The translations under genes were made by a program, and so were the position numbers. Shown piece by piece: positions 1-11,201 of a stretch of 64,000 nucleotides of DNA. Each line of letters starts with the position of its first letter. The first letter of the stretch is position 1. The notes beneath the pieces are model-generated. The model was given only the letters and a program-made list of their open reading frames with translations. It was not told where the DNA came from and searched no databases. Source of the DNA: Paulinella micropora (Eukaryota; Cercozoa; Imbricatea; Euglyphida); the NCBI GenBank assembly GCA_009731375.1, contig BJOX01000075.1, positions 774,187 to 838,186 of the forward strand, written 5' to 3'.

Positions 1-425
<425 letters not shown>

Positions 426-435
426 NNNNNNNNNN

Positions 436-560
436 AGCTATATATAGTATAGTACCTAGTAGATCTAGAACTAGTAGATTTAGTACTAGTCCAGTAGTAG
501 AACTAGTACTAGTACTAGTTGTAGAAGTACTAGTACTAGAACTAGTAGAAGTATAATACA
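436..560. repeat. CTAG/ACTAGT-rich palindromic repeat
   Basis: The stretch after the gap is built from short permutations of ACTAGT, CTAGTA and AGTAC, with many SpeI-like palindromes. It ends in a module reading aatacagtctatatagcgct followed by agacagtg. A shorter relative (aatacagtctagacagtg) lies at 35219-35236 beside a similar CTAG-rich run at 35145-35180, so this is a dispersed repeat family. No coding sequence is visible from 560 to 890. Confidence 0.7.
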
Positions 561-895
561 GTCTATATAGCGCTAGACAGTGATCATGAAGGAAAGCTGC
601 TAGAGCTGTTGCAGAAAAAAAATATTAACAAGTTTAATTATAATTCTGTATATGTACTTGGACCTGCCAACGTACGGCAATTTAGGGGGGAAATATCTGT
701 AATATATTAAAATTTTCTGTTTTGACCGGGGTAAACGTGAAAAATGTCATGAAAGCAGTTTCAGCCATCGAAAAACAGTGCAGCCTTGCAATTTTGGCTC
801 GAGCAGGTGATTTTTATGTCATATTTTAATTTCCGGAACTGATGTCTTCAAACACACCACAAGTACCGGTGCAAACGAGAAGGAAAGTCTTGAAC

Positions 896-1354
896 CGATA
901 AAACCAGTATTGAACCGAATAAACTTAAGTCTGAACTTAGTGACCGAAAACGAATTGCGATGCAGAGGCGTGTCACAGAGATGAATCCGGTAACACTGAT
1001 AACCTACTAATCAATTTACGGATAGTTCGTGAGAACCGTAATTCCGGCAGATTGATTACCGGTGAGTATTTAATCCCTTCGGTACTTCCCACCAATACGA
1101 ACGGAACTTTACTGAATATACAATCAATATACACTTAACGCTATCGACGTGACACGTCACTACTATTAGATTATGGTCGACGTAATGGATGACTGTTAAC
1201 TGACTTTCTAGAAATAATTCCTACGTCATTGATTATCCATGAATAGTAAAATGGTAATCGTAATTAATAAAAGGTAAGTAATGTCGGACCATTCTGATAT
1301 AAGTAAAATGGAAAAACGTTAATATCTAATTACAAAATGAAAGCGGATGCAACG
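896..1354 (-). repeat. 3' LTR of element A
   Basis: About 459 bp, matching 9804-10255 with few differences (for example a 7-base atatac-type indel near 1113). Its outer edge is set by the TGAAC duplication and its inner edge by the polypurine tract. Read on the element's own strand it starts CGTTGCATCC and ends TTTTATCG, so the termini are CG...CG rather than the usual TG...CA. Confidence 0.92.
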
Positions 1355-2841
1355 CTCCCCCTTAACTCGATATTTACGTGCATTAGTGGCAAAGCGTAAT
1401 GATTGTAACAACTACACTAATATTACGAGTAAATATAGAAATTTGTCGCGCAGAACGAAGTGTAACTGAACAGTAACGTTACGTGACTGCGATTAAGAAA
1501 ATTTGACGTGACCTCCCCCTGAGGTCTGTATAATCGCCTTCGATCGTTAGTTTCGTGTGTGCATTTAGTACAGCGCTGTCACCACGTTCGATTAATGCAT
1601 TGATTGAAGTACGGGCCATTAATTAGTCAATACGTCTTCAACTTCGCAACATTGCCGTAAGTGGGCGTAATTCTTCGAGTTACATCTCGCAACGTTGAGA
1701 CTCTGGTCACGAGGCGGTCGTCGCGTCGGTTGTCGCCATAGGTGCGATCGGTCGGGGCAATGTTTGTGCGATGATTAAGTTCTTCTTTTAGCCGTCGGCA
1801 ATAGTCATGTGTCGCGTTGGCCATCTGGTGGTCGATGAACGCTCTTTCATCAGCGCGGTGAAGGCATAAAGGAAGCTAAGGGGGGGTCGTGCGAGTCCAA
1901 TGCTTCAGCGAGCCTCCGTAACATCGGCCGCAGTTGCCGCTCGTTCTGCTGCGCCTAATTGCTACATTTATTGTATGCAACCTATCTGACTTATCAACTT
2001 TTTCATGAATTATTTTGAAAAACAGCCGTTACGATTTATGCTTATTTTCAAATAAAATGTATGATTAAATGATAGCTGAGAGGTGCATACTCGCTAATTA
2101 TAGTTCCATAATTATAACTAACATACCTGATAGTGAGTCATACTCACTGCCTGCCTTACAGGTCTACTACTATTGAAAGGACATAGCGACTTACATGAAC
2201 TTCATAATTTTTGCATGATGATACACAAATCGAATATGTTTTATAACGATATGTAAGCAACTTTCATGAAACGCAAAATTACTACACAGAAATTGAGATT
2301 TGATTGCAAATTAGTACTGTCCAACTTATTATGCAACTAACCTTAGCATAGTAATGATTAGGTGAAGTTCGTGTGCAATTGTGACTTCAAAATTTGTCAA
2401 TGATTTCCAGAGAAAATGTTGTACCGAAAGTGATGATTAGATATAAGTTTTGATACCTGATGTCGTTTTTCTGGAAGCAATTCACAGTCAGAATTTTGAA
2501 TTTCGGGTAGAGCCGCCTGAATAATTTAAAGGTTTAGTCAAATGTAATAGGTGTGACCGTGGACTTAACCTTTTATGGAAACGCGTCGGCTCCCCCTGAA
2601 CCTGACCTGTCGTGCGCGGCAGACGCGCTCAGGACCGTCTATCAAACTGCTCATGTACTGGCTAAGGCCTATCCGCTACTTACGTCATTATCATCCATAC
2701 ATTCATACATTTAAGTGCTTAACTTACATTGCACCATAACATGTGTGAGATGTGTGCGTGAGCGGGAGTTTTCGCTAATCCCGTTCCGTGACAAATGATT
2801 AAGTTCGCAAACCGACAAAATGAATACCGCTGTTACCGCTT
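1355..2841 (-). other. 3' non-coding region of element A
   Basis: Between the pol stop codon (2842) and the 3' LTR there are about 1.5 kb without a credible gene. On the element strand the LTR-proximal end is the polypurine tract AAGGGGGAG (1355-1363). Similar purine runs occur on that strand near 1512-1520 and 2591-2598 and could be secondary or decayed tracts. An ORF of 65 codons at 1627-1824 has no recognisable feature. Confidence 0.6.
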
Positions 2842-4444
2842 TTATTCCATCCTTATCATAAACTTATCCAGCAAGTAATCCATTTGGTCTTTTGGAAGGT
2901 ACTTAGTTAATACATCCGCGATTTGTTCACGGGTATCTACTTTCCGGAACTTGACAATTCCGCCACTCTCAAGTTCGTTCAAGTAATGTTCCTCTACGAG
3001 TAGATGTTTTGTCCACGGTCCCGAGAGTCCTCGTTGCGCTGCGAGAATTGTCTGGGCATTGTCCTCAAAGACATCAACGGGATTGTTTTGCGCCAAACCG
3101 ATTTCAGTCAAAATATTTTTAACCGCCATCATCTCCCGAAGAGCTTCATTGGCCGCAATGATTTCCGCGTCATTCGACGACAACGCAACTTTGGTTTGCC
3201 TCTTGGATAGCCAAGCAACGGGGCTTCCGCCGACTAAGATAACGTAACCGGTTCTTGATTTTCCCGTTTTAATGCATGCCTTATGCGCCGCATCCGGATA
3301 TACGGAAATTTGTTCAACCAATCCGGATCTTGTGCCCGATTTGAATCGCAAAGCCCGTAAGTTTTTCAGGTATCGGATGCACTTGCCTAGGCGTGCATAT
3401 GCTACTCCTGCGTCGACGGTTTGTAATACGCTTGCCGCGTTTACAGCTTCGTCGATATCCGGTCTAGTCACTTTGGCTAGAAAAAGCAAACTTCCGACTA
3501 TCTGGGGAATAGAGAACTGCCTAAGTCTAGCTGAGGCGTGCATAGGCGCGGGGTCGATTTTGGTACCTGGGGTAGCGCTTGGCTTGCTATCCGCGTACCC
3601 GAAGAACTTAATAACCTTTCTAGCGTAAGTTCTCTGATGTACTATTATCTCTCCCTTTCGCTGTTATCTCCATGCCTGTGAACTCCCTGGCTAATCCTAG
3701 ACGTTGAATGGGGAATCGCTTCTCCAAGCTATCGCAAAATTTGGAGTAAGCTCGTTCATCGGGTGCTACGAAGATAAGATCGTCAACGTGGAACACGCCA
3801 ATGATGGCCTTGCTCACGTGTACTCACTTTTGTATGAACATGCACGGGTCGGCTTTCAAGGGCTCAAATCCTAGTTCTCTTAGAAGTTCAGCGAAGAGAT
3901 CGTACCATCTCTTGCCTGCCTGGCGGGCTCCATACAGAGCTTTGGTGATCTTGAGAAACATACCTTCCTTGCCCTTTTCTGTAACTCCCGGAGGGGCTCT
4001 TGCCCTTTTCTGTAACTCCCGGAGGGGCTCTTGCATATACCGGGTCCTTCATCAACGCATTGAGGTATGCGTTTTTGAAGTCAACGGCGTAGACTTTGTT
4101 TCCTAAACTTACCGCTAGTTTGAAAAGCAACAAAACTGACCTATGATTCGCACACGGGACATAGAGCTGTTCGGGGTTATAGCTTATTCCGGGTTCTAGC
4201 TGATCTCCTCTTAGAGATAGTCGAGACTTTACGAATTTTACTCCCTTATCGTCTGTCTTTACTTTATGAACCATAATAAACCCACAGGCTTCACTCCGGC
4301 TCGTTTGACAACGTCGGCTGTTACCCATTTGTAAGTTTTAAACTCCCTTAGGGCTTTCAGTTCATTGTCAATGCCTTTTTGCAAGTCCTTTAGCGTCATT
4401 CCTTCTTCTACTAGGTCAGTAGGTAAGTGTATGTAAACAACCAT
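2842..4444 (-). pseudogene. Element A reverse transcriptase and RNase H
   Basis: Copia-type RT (RVT_2) runs through three overlapping frames. The N-terminal part at 4444-3888 has the SLRGDQLEPG and YAVDFKNAYLNA blocks. The middle part at 4036-3824 has FLKITKALYGARQAG and KRWYDLF. The part at 3817-3620 has FHVDDLIFVA, the catalytic xxDD box in its His-Val-Asp-Asp form. RNase H at 3543-2842 has the SGYV-like TGYVILVGGSPVAWLSKRQT block, LSSNDAEIIAANEA and the FEDNAQTI active-site segment, and ends with ADVLTKYLPKDQ. A 31-bp tandem duplication at 3970-4031 shifts the frame, and a stop after FIQK (3824) separates the thumb. These breaks imply a non-functional copy, with internal recoding or sequence error less likely. 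Confidence 0.9.
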
Positions 4445-6081
4445 TCGCTTGCTTCTTCTTGAGAAATGCAGTCATCCATGTCAGTCAAGTGCTCTTTCAT
4501 TAGTTTCACGTAATGAGTGGATGTTGTTGACAAGTCTGTCTGTGTTCTCGTCCTTTTTCCGTGGATTATGTTTGCAGTCGATACGCTATCGCTCTGTTCC
4601 CATGTTAATCCTTTCGGGGGTGGCTTACCTTCTACGTACTGATTGGGGTCAGTGTAGTCGGCATCTGGGGCTGTGAAATCAGAGTTTGGAGTCGGGCCTA
4701 TACTAACTTGTTTGTACGAGTCGTCCTGCAAGCTTTGTTCTACGCTTAGCTCGTCTTGTTGTTCTGATTCACTGTTCTGTGGCTGTTCGGTGTCATGAGT
4801 TGGCGAATCTGGTGTGTTCGTGTTCTCGTGAGTGGGGATTAGGAGTGGTGTGTGATCCGTGTCGTCGTTGTCTTGTGCGTTAGTCGATGGTATTGGAGTG
4901 TCTGCTAATAGACTACCTATCTCGCTGGTGTCTATGTGTGGAATGTTTTCGGTGAAGCTATCTTTCTCTCGCTCCCCCTCAGATTCTTCACTCCATGCTA
5001 TCTCCGCTGTATTGCCTGTCAGTGGGCCTACTTTGTGCGGATTGAAACGCGCATTTCTAACTCCTGGAATCACTCTTTTACCGTCCCATACTCGATACAG
5101 CTCCCTGTGTATGTCGAACCCTATGAGAGTAACAACTTTGCCGGGCATAGCTCCCTTACCGTCTTTCTTACCTATGTGCATAACTCCTCTGCTACCTATA
5201 GGCTTGAGTTGGTGTATTGGGGACTTTCTACCGGACAACTGTTCATAGGGGGACATACCCTTTCTAGGACCAGTGGTCGCCGGAAGAATGTTCCACGAAG
5301 TGGAAGCCGTATATTCCATTTCGTCCCAAAAATTGGGTGGAAACCCAGCGTGTATACGCATTGCTCGGGCAGGTCCTCCGGTTGTCTGGTTCATCCTTTC
5401 AGCTATGGGATTACCATCTTTATCGCCAGTAGCTGCATCTTTCCATATTATGCCCGGGTATTCTCGTTTTACCTCATTGGGTGCCATGAATTCCTGGTCA
5501 CAACGGATTTCCTTAGTCCTATTGCCTGTCTGTGTTTCAAAGAAATGGATGGCCTTTCTCAGACAAGCAATGAACTCATTCTTATGCGCGAGATAAAAAT
5601 CAAGAGTGTATCCGGAAAAATCGTCGGTCACCGAGAATTTATACCTCTTTCCTGTTCTAGATATAGTGCGCCATGCTCCCTGTGTGTCTACATGTAGAAT
5701 TTCTGCTGTCTTGGAAGCTCTACGAATGTGATTGACTGCGAATCGAGGTAGAACTTTCGATTTGCTAATCATGCACGGTTCGCATAGTGCGCACTCTTCC
5801 TTTGCGCTGTCGAGTGTCCCTTTGGGACTGACTATCCTATATCCGGCCGCTTCTGCAAATGCAGCAGCTTTTGGATAACCAAAATGTCCTATACTACGAT
5901 GTAAGACGTCTATATCTATTGGTTTACGTTTGTCTGTCTTGCTGGGGTACTTGACGTACAATCCTGCTTCGCTACGACTATCCTTGTTGCTATCTTTGCT
6001 ATCTGTGGCTGTGCTGTGATTTGAAGTGCTCCTATCACTTTCTCTATCGTTTCTATTTTTGGGGCTTCCCTCCCCATTCAC
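4411..6081 (-). CDS. Element A integrase
   Basis: An intact reading frame of 556 codons carries a full copia integrase. The zinc-binding N-domain has H61 and H66 (HRSIGH) and C100 and C103 (CALCEPC). The catalytic core has D132 (HVDTQGAW), D195 (RCDQEF) and E228 (NPIAERMNQT), followed by the conserved TTGGPARAMR stretch. After the core come a basic segment and the VRNARF block near residues 335-340. The last 200 residues are Ser/Thr/Asp/Glu-rich, which is usual for the spacer between copia integrase and RT. It overlaps the protease-linker frame by 4 bases and the RT frame by 34, so all pol parts were probably one polyprotein frame before decay. Confidence 0.93.
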   Translation of the reverse strand: MNGEGSPKNRNDRESDRSTSNHSTATDSKDSNKDSRSEAGLYVKYPSKTDKRKPIDIDVLHRSIGHFGYPKAAAFAEAAGYRIVSPKGTLDSAKEECALCEPCMISKSKVLPRFAVNHIRRASKTAEILHVDTQGAWRTISRTGKRYKFSVTDDFSGYTLDFYLAHKNEFIACLRKAIHFFETQTGNRTKEIRCDQEFMAPNEVKREYPGIIWKDAATGDKDGNPIAERMNQTTGGPARAMRIHAGFPPNFWDEMEYTASTSWNILPATTGPRKGMSPYEQLSGRKSPIHQLKPIGSRGVMHIGKKDGKGAMPGKVVTLIGFDIHRELYRVWDGKRVIPGVRNARFNPHKVGPLTGNTAEIAWSEESEGEREKDSFTENIPHIDTSEIGSLLADTPIPSTNAQDNDDTDHTPLLIPTHENTNTPDSPTHDTEQPQNSESEQQDELSVEQSLQDDSYKQVSIGPTPNSDFTAPDADYTDPNQYVEGKPPPKGLTWEQSDSVSTANIIHGKRTRTQTDLSTTSTHYVKLMKEHLTDMDDCISQEEASEWLFTYTYLLT

Positions 6082-7699
6082 CCCAACATGCTTTCCGTCT
6101 TCGGCACACCGAATGGGACAAAACGCTGATTGATGCGCAGCGGTTTATCGTTCTTAGTGTCCCATTTGTATAGCAAAGACTTTGTGAGTCTTCCCCTGAC
6201 AAGTATGTCACTAGTCTCTATTTTAAGGGGCTTTTTGAGAATGAACATCTGTCCGTTCTGATGGAGGATAGCACGGTGGTGATAATCATCCATGGGACCG
6301 GTGGGGGCGATGTTGATGGGCATCGAGGGGTCAAAATAAGCTGCTTTGGCTATAATGTGAGGTTTTGCGTGTCCATCTACTCTAGCCATTTGCATCATGC
6401 CTGCCTTTTTGAGCTCTCTCTCTCTCCATTGCCTGTCTTAAAATTCACTGGTTTAACATGAGTCATATTTGTCATAACAGATTCATCACGACAAATATAT
6501 TGGGACGCACCACTATCTTGGTAGGTGTGATTGGGTCTGGGCTTCTCTCTTTCGCTAAATAACACCATGGCTTTGTCTGATGCTGTTTCTTTCTCTCTTT
6601 TCTTTGCTTTGTGTCCCTCTGTAACTGAATCATCTCTACTCTCACTATCGTCTTCTTCTTCTTGTTCATTCTCTTCATCTTCGTCTTCTTCTACATGCTC
6701 TTCATCTTCGTCTTCTTCTACATGCTGTATTTCTTCTTCTGGTGATGACATTTCTAATGATCTCAACAGTCTTATCTCGTCTGAGTTCTTCTCCCAGTCA
6801 CTGTCGTCATGCATCGGTTCTTCTTCGTCTTCTTCTTCTTTTCTTGTCTGATCCTCCTCATCTACTTCTTCAATCTCTTCTTGTGGTGCATCAATGTCTA
6901 CTTCCTTCTTTTGTTCTACCCTAGCTGTCTGGTTGCTGAGTGGTGGGGTAGTGAAAAGAATGCGTTCTGTGGGAACATTTGGTTGTAGTGAGCTGGATAC
7001 ACCAGGCAAACGTGCTCTCTCTTGTGGGGTGGAATGCGTAAGTATAGGGTCTCTTTCTACACTATAGGGGCTAGTGCATACGACTCTGTGCTTGGCATAC
7101 ACTCCCTCTATCGCATTCATAATGTCTGTGAGAAAGTCGTCTTTTTGCTCATCTGCCATCCACACTACCTCCTTATTTTCTGTCCATTCACATCCTTGTG
7201 TCATTACTTCTGCTAAGTGCTGTAAGGTGTGAAAATTGATGGGTGAAATGTGTGGATTGGGGCGTGCTTGGTCATCAACTACTACTAGACCTGCCTGTCT
7301 GAATGCCGTGCTAGTGAGATAGTGACCACCTGGAGTGAGTTGTTGAACGTGAGCAGATGATTGTGCTGTGGTGACAGAGGTAGTACAAGACCTTTCAGGA
7401 ATAGGACATACTGGGATGTTACTTTCTGGTATTGGTCTGTCATCGTGTCTGTCTTCGCACTCGTCTCTCTGTCTGTTCTGTCGGTTCTGACTTTTCTGAT
7501 CTGAGGTGGGGACCAAACCGATTTCTTGCGCGTACTGTAGCGTAATCGCATTCAGTTCTGCTGACGGTGCAATTTTCGTTCCGGCGGGTAATAGACCCAT
7601 GCTTGATTCAGCATTGTATACCCTTGTACGTTTCCATACTTTTGTAGGTACAGTTCTGCTTTCTGTTCTAAGCCTTTCTGGTCTGGGTGGTTCCCGCAT
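6078..7699 (-). pseudogene. Element A protease region with acidic spacer
   Basis: The frame at 6395-7699 (434 codons) is polar and very acidic between about residues 270 and 370 (Glu/Asp runs). Near its end it carries the aspartic protease active site YQDSGASQYIC at about 6500-6530, followed by MTNMTHVKPVNFKTGNG, as in copia retropepsins. The C-terminal half of the protease continues in another frame at 6398-6078 (ILHQNGQMFILKKPLKI, ILVRGRLTKSLLYKWD), so a frameshift splits the domain at about 6395-6440. The next frame downstream is the integrase. Retropepsin assignment is from the DSGAS motif and gene order. Confidence 0.85.
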
Positions 7700-8597
7700 T
7701 TTGCAGGTCTTGCTTCTCCCGGTCTATCAAGGTCAATGAAAGGGAAGAAAGGGTCTTGGTGTGCGTGATAGCCGCAGAACTTCGAGAATTCGAACCGTTT
7801 CCCCATCATTTTGGGTGATCCGAAAATTTGGGGTCGCGAGTAATCCTGCACTGTTCACCGCATGTGTTTCTCCCTTGACATCGTAGGTTTCCTCTAACAT
7901 CTGTCTCCTTTCTGACTAACTGTTTCTGTTTGCTAGATAGAGTATAGCCAGGCTGTAGCTTGGAATAGATGGGATGTGGTGGTGGTTCGCAACGACCTGT
8001 ACGTTCCGATAGAGACTGGGTACTTTCAGGAGAGGTGGTGCGTGTAGTGATCGACTCTGTTTCGTCTTTCTCTCTCTTGCTTCGATCTCTCTGTTCTCCT
8101 GTCTCCTGTTTGTCCTTTCGTGAGTGAGTAGTGTGCAGCTTGTCCTGTGTCGTTGCTGCCTGTCGTTTGCTGTCTGTGCGTTGTTGTCTACTCTGTCGAC
8201 TGCTCTGCTGCTGACTGCTGTTCTGAGACTGTCTTTCTTGCTAACTGCTAGTCTGTGACTGCCCTGTCTGCGACTGTCTGCTCTGCTGTCTGCCTGTCTG
8301 TGACGGTCTTTCTTGCTGAGCTAGTCTGTGACTGCCTTGTCTGCGACTGTCTAGACTGAGACTGTCTGTGATGTGACTGTCTGCTTTGCTGACTGCTGTT
8401 CTGTGCCTGCGTGAACTGCTTCTGTTCGGTGTTGTTGCTAGCCTGTCTAGCTGACTGTCTTCTAGTTCTAGGCCTATCTTCCTCCTCTGTCTCCTGTCCT
8501 CCTCCACATAAAACAAACACAGACTGACTCTCTTCCTCCTCTTCTTCGCTAGGCTCGTCTTGTTGATCTGTGTTGTCTTCTTCTTGTGTGAGTTCAT
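7552..8597 (-). other. Element A gag-pol spacer, Gln/Ser-rich
   Basis: Between the gag zinc knuckles and the protease frame are minus-strand frames that I cannot assign to a domain. One at 7552-7851 has a Cys/His pair (FCGYHAHQD, PAKCGNHP) that could be part of a further zinc-binding unit. One at 8241-8597 is a low-complexity Gln/Ser/Thr/Arg stretch made of short CTGTCTG-type repeats. They sit in the right order for the C-terminal part of gag or a spacer. I see no independent gene here. Confidence 0.45.
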
Positions 8598-9649
8598 TGT
8601 CCTGTTCGTCTGAGGCTTGCTCAGCTACTGCGACAGTAGTTCTAGGGGACTTCTTGGAAGGTTTAGTGCCCGAAAACCTTTTAGACTTAAACCGTGGGCA
8701 ATCCTTACGGGGGTGTTTCTTGCCTTTCTTGCATTCACCTTTTACGCAAGGCTTGCTGCAGTCTTTGGCTAAGTGCCCGTGGATTGCAGTTGAAGCAACG
8801 TTGTGCTTCGTCGTCAGTTTGTTGAGTCACAAATGACTTCTCAAAAGTCTTACGTTCTCCTTTAGTTTTCTCAGGGGTTTCGCCTGCCTTAAGGGTCTTT
8901 CGCTGAGAGTTCTGTTTTAATTTATACTTAACCCAGATTTTTCTCAGCATATCTTCCACTTGGGAGTGGTAAGTGATTCCCTTATTTTCGAATTGGATCA
9001 TTAGGGGGTCGAGCCCTCCGAATGCTGGGTGATACGAGAGCTTGTGCAAGAGGTGTGCAGTGAAAAAGTCTGTAGGGATTTTCCCACCGTAGTCTCTTTG
9101 AATCTGAAGCTCGTAGAGTCGGTTCTCATCAAGCCAATAGCCTATGTCTCCCTTGGGGCTGGCAACGATATATTTTTGCCATCTTATAATCATATCTAGG
9201 AGTGATTTGCCGCCATACCTCTTTTCGACCAAAACCAACATGCCGATAGGATTTCTATTCTCTACACTCATGCACATTGTCACTAGGACGGGTGCTTTAA
9301 ATGCAACTGAGAGATAGAGTCCTAATCTTCGCATACGCTGTGCGTATTGTTTGTCAGCTTTTTTTCTTTTGGAGGATGCTCTCTTTTTCCTCGTTTGGGC
9401 TCTTCTGGCTTTGTTTTCTTCTTCCAGCTGCTCCTTTGCCGATAGAAGGAGAGAGGATTTGCCTTTTTGAGAGGATGTATCTTTTCCTTGTTTGGGCTTT
9501 TCTCTCTCTTTCTGGGGTTCCGGTTCTGAATCGTCCTCCGAGGACTCGTCAGACCATTCTTCCGCGTTACGCATGAACACAGGGTCGAATGGAAATTTCG
9601 CAACTGCTTTATCTGGTTCCTCTAGCGTTGAGGCAACCATGTCTCCCAT
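8598..9649 (-). pseudogene. Element A Gag with two zinc knuckles
   Basis: The frame at 8735-9649 (304 codons, start at 9649) begins about 150 bp inside the 5' LTR. After an acidic-then-basic low-complexity N-terminus (about residues 30-105) comes a retroviral-type gag core (RIWVKYKLKQN-type helices, residues 110-245). It ends in the first knuckle, RCFNCNP. One base is missing or extra there. In the neighbouring frame the knuckle completes as C-x2-C-x4-H-x4-C, and a second Cys/His cluster follows (KPCVKGECKKGKKHPRKDC, about 8690-8745). The frameshift separates gag from its downstream part. Confidence 0.85.
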
Positions 9650-9803
9650 TTCTGCGCTATCACCGTAAGTGAATGATTGGAATTGGAACCGCCATTCCTG
9701 GTAAAGTCGTTCGCTTGGTTTGAGCGTGGGTACGCTCGGTAGGTTGAGAAGTTTAGGGGTTTGGGATTTACTCGTGAGTGGTTGACATTCAAGGCTGCAT
9801 AAC

Positions 9804-10255
9804 CGATAAAACCCGTATTGAACCGAATAAGCTTAAGTCTGAACTTAGTGACCGAAAACGAATTGCGATGCAGAGGCGTGTCACAGAGATGAATCCGGTA
9901 ACACTGATAACCTACTAATCAATTGACGGATAGTTCGTGAGAACCGTAATTCCGGCAGATTGATTACCGGTGAGTATTTAATCCCTTCGGTACTTCCCAC
10001 CAATACGAACGGAACTTTACTGCAATCAATATACACTTAACGCTATCGACGTGACACGTCACTACTATTAGATTATGGTCGACGTAATGGATGACTGTTA
10101 ACTGACTTTCTAGAAATAATTCCTACGTCATTGATTATCCATGAATAGTAAAATGGTAATCGTAATTAATAAAAGTAAGTAATGTCGGACCATTCTGATA
10201 TAAGTAAAATGGAAAAACGTTAATATCTAATTACAAAATGAAAGCGGATGCAACG
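9804..10255 (-). repeat. 5' LTR of element A
   Basis: About 452 bp, direct repeat of 896-1354. The outer edge (10255) is followed by the TGAAC target-site duplication. The inner edge is followed, on the element strand, by GTTATGCAGCC, a probable primer-binding site. No TATA-like or other promoter element can be fixed with confidence. Confidence 0.92.
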
Positions 10256-10385
10256 TGAACTGGTCCGGAGGTACGAAAACCTTCAGGCAAAATTAAAACC
10301 ATGAAACAAAAGTGTCAATCTAATGAAAAAAAGTACTTTCGAAAAATATTACATATTTCAAAAACAGTGCCCGAATTTAAGTGCA

Positions 10386-10702
10386 TTACTGGGTAGCAGC
10401 GGGAAGAGCGGGGGTGGCATGGATCATCATGTCATGCCAACCTTTGTGGGACTCTTCGGAGCAGAAGGAACCCTCCGCTGTAAAGCCATCCTGCTTGTCG
10501 CAATCGCCTTCCTCTACGCCGCAGGTGTAATCGCATTGATCGTACTCATCATTGCCATCTGACAGCTTGGCGCCTGTCTTGAATTGCCCTTTGTGAACCG
10601 TGCTGTTGCATTTCTGGCAAACAGCACTGTCAAACTCCCGCACGTTAAACAGGGTCTCGCAGACGCAGCAGGTGGCGTGGACAGAAGACTTTTGCCTTCC
10701 AA
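10386..10702 (-). pseudogene. 3' part of the host DNA methyltransferase gene (zinc-finger tail)
   Basis: This segment is the C-terminal continuation of the gene at 25764-27218. If element B and one copy of the 5-bp duplication are removed, the frame reads through from KKKGYIGR into QKSSVHATCCVCETLFN without a break and stops at TAA (10386-10388). The tail has a Cys/His zinc-finger pattern, C-x2-C-x14-C-x2-C-x4-H (CVCE ... VCQKCNSTVH), then an acidic Cys-bearing stretch (DQCDYTCGVEEGDCDKQDG) and SFCSEESHKGWHDMM. Such tails on eukaryotic DNA-modifying enzymes may serve in DNA or chromatin binding, which is inference. Separated from its N-terminal half by 15 kb, it cannot be expressed normally unless the whole element is spliced out. 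Confidence 0.85.
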
Positions 10703-10899
10703 TGTTGGAACTATAATATTAATTAATAGTTGAGGACCGGCCGTATCAGAGTAACGGTGTCGGTAGAGCCATTACTTACAATCCTGCCAGTCAAGTTACG
10801 CGGCGTGTCCTGCTCGCGCCTTTTCTTATTAAAGCTGTAATAATGCTATTGGTGTAGTGTAGCTACCATAGGTCATTATATTAATAATAGTGGTCTAAC
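10703..10899 (+). repeat. 5' LTR of element B
   Basis: 197 bp, TG...CA ends. Differs from the 3' LTR at only a handful of positions (for example tataatattaat versus tataatcttaat, and atcctgccag versus atccggacag), so insertion was fairly recent compared with the decay inside. Confidence 0.97.
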
Positions 10900-10910
10900 A
10901 GGTTATGAGC
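10900..10910 (+). promoter_or_regulatory. Primer-binding site of element B (initiator tRNA-Met half)
   Basis: GGTTATGAGCC directly follows the CA end of the 5' LTR. It is complementary to GGCTCATAACC, the anticodon stem-loop of initiator tRNA-Met. Drosophila copia is known to prime from this internal site rather than from the tRNA 3' end. Confidence 0.85.
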
Positions 10911-11201
10911 CTTGATTAGCGACCTCTGCGTTAGCAGCTTTAATCAGTTGCACAAAATCTGAAAGGAGAGGCATTAGGCCTTCAACAGATAAGTGCAAGG
11001 GTCGACGTGCAGTAGGCAGTCGACAACATTTCGTGGGTTGGCTGAAGCCACCCACCTCAAACGTGTCTTGTGGCTAGACTGCATAGCACAGACACACCAA
11101 ACTGCTTCATCCCTAATAATAATTTTCCCATTTCTACTTAACCGTAGGAATTTATTGATAGTTGAGACTAACTCCTATCTTCCGCACTTTGGTCCAACAA
11201 C

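Larger units (their letters stand above)
896..10255 (-). mobile_element. Element A: Ty1/copia LTR retrotransposon, about 9.4 kb
   Basis: Two nearly identical direct repeats of about 455 bp flank minus-strand gag, protease, integrase, RT and RNase H in Ty1/copia order (integrase before RT). A 5-bp target-site duplication, TGAAC, sits at 891-895 and 10256-10260. A polypurine tract (minus strand AAGGGGGAG, 1355-1363) abuts the 3' LTR. The minus strand just inside the 5' LTR reads GTTATGCAGCC (9793-9803), which resembles the initiator-Met anticodon-region primer site of element B with one extra base. The copy carries frameshifts in gag and RT, so it is probably dead. It is inserted just beyond the stop codon of the methyltransferase gene at 10386. 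Confidence 0.93.

Noticed and set aside
4936-5697. Plus-strand ORF of 253 codons
   Set aside because: Antisense shadow of the element A integrase.
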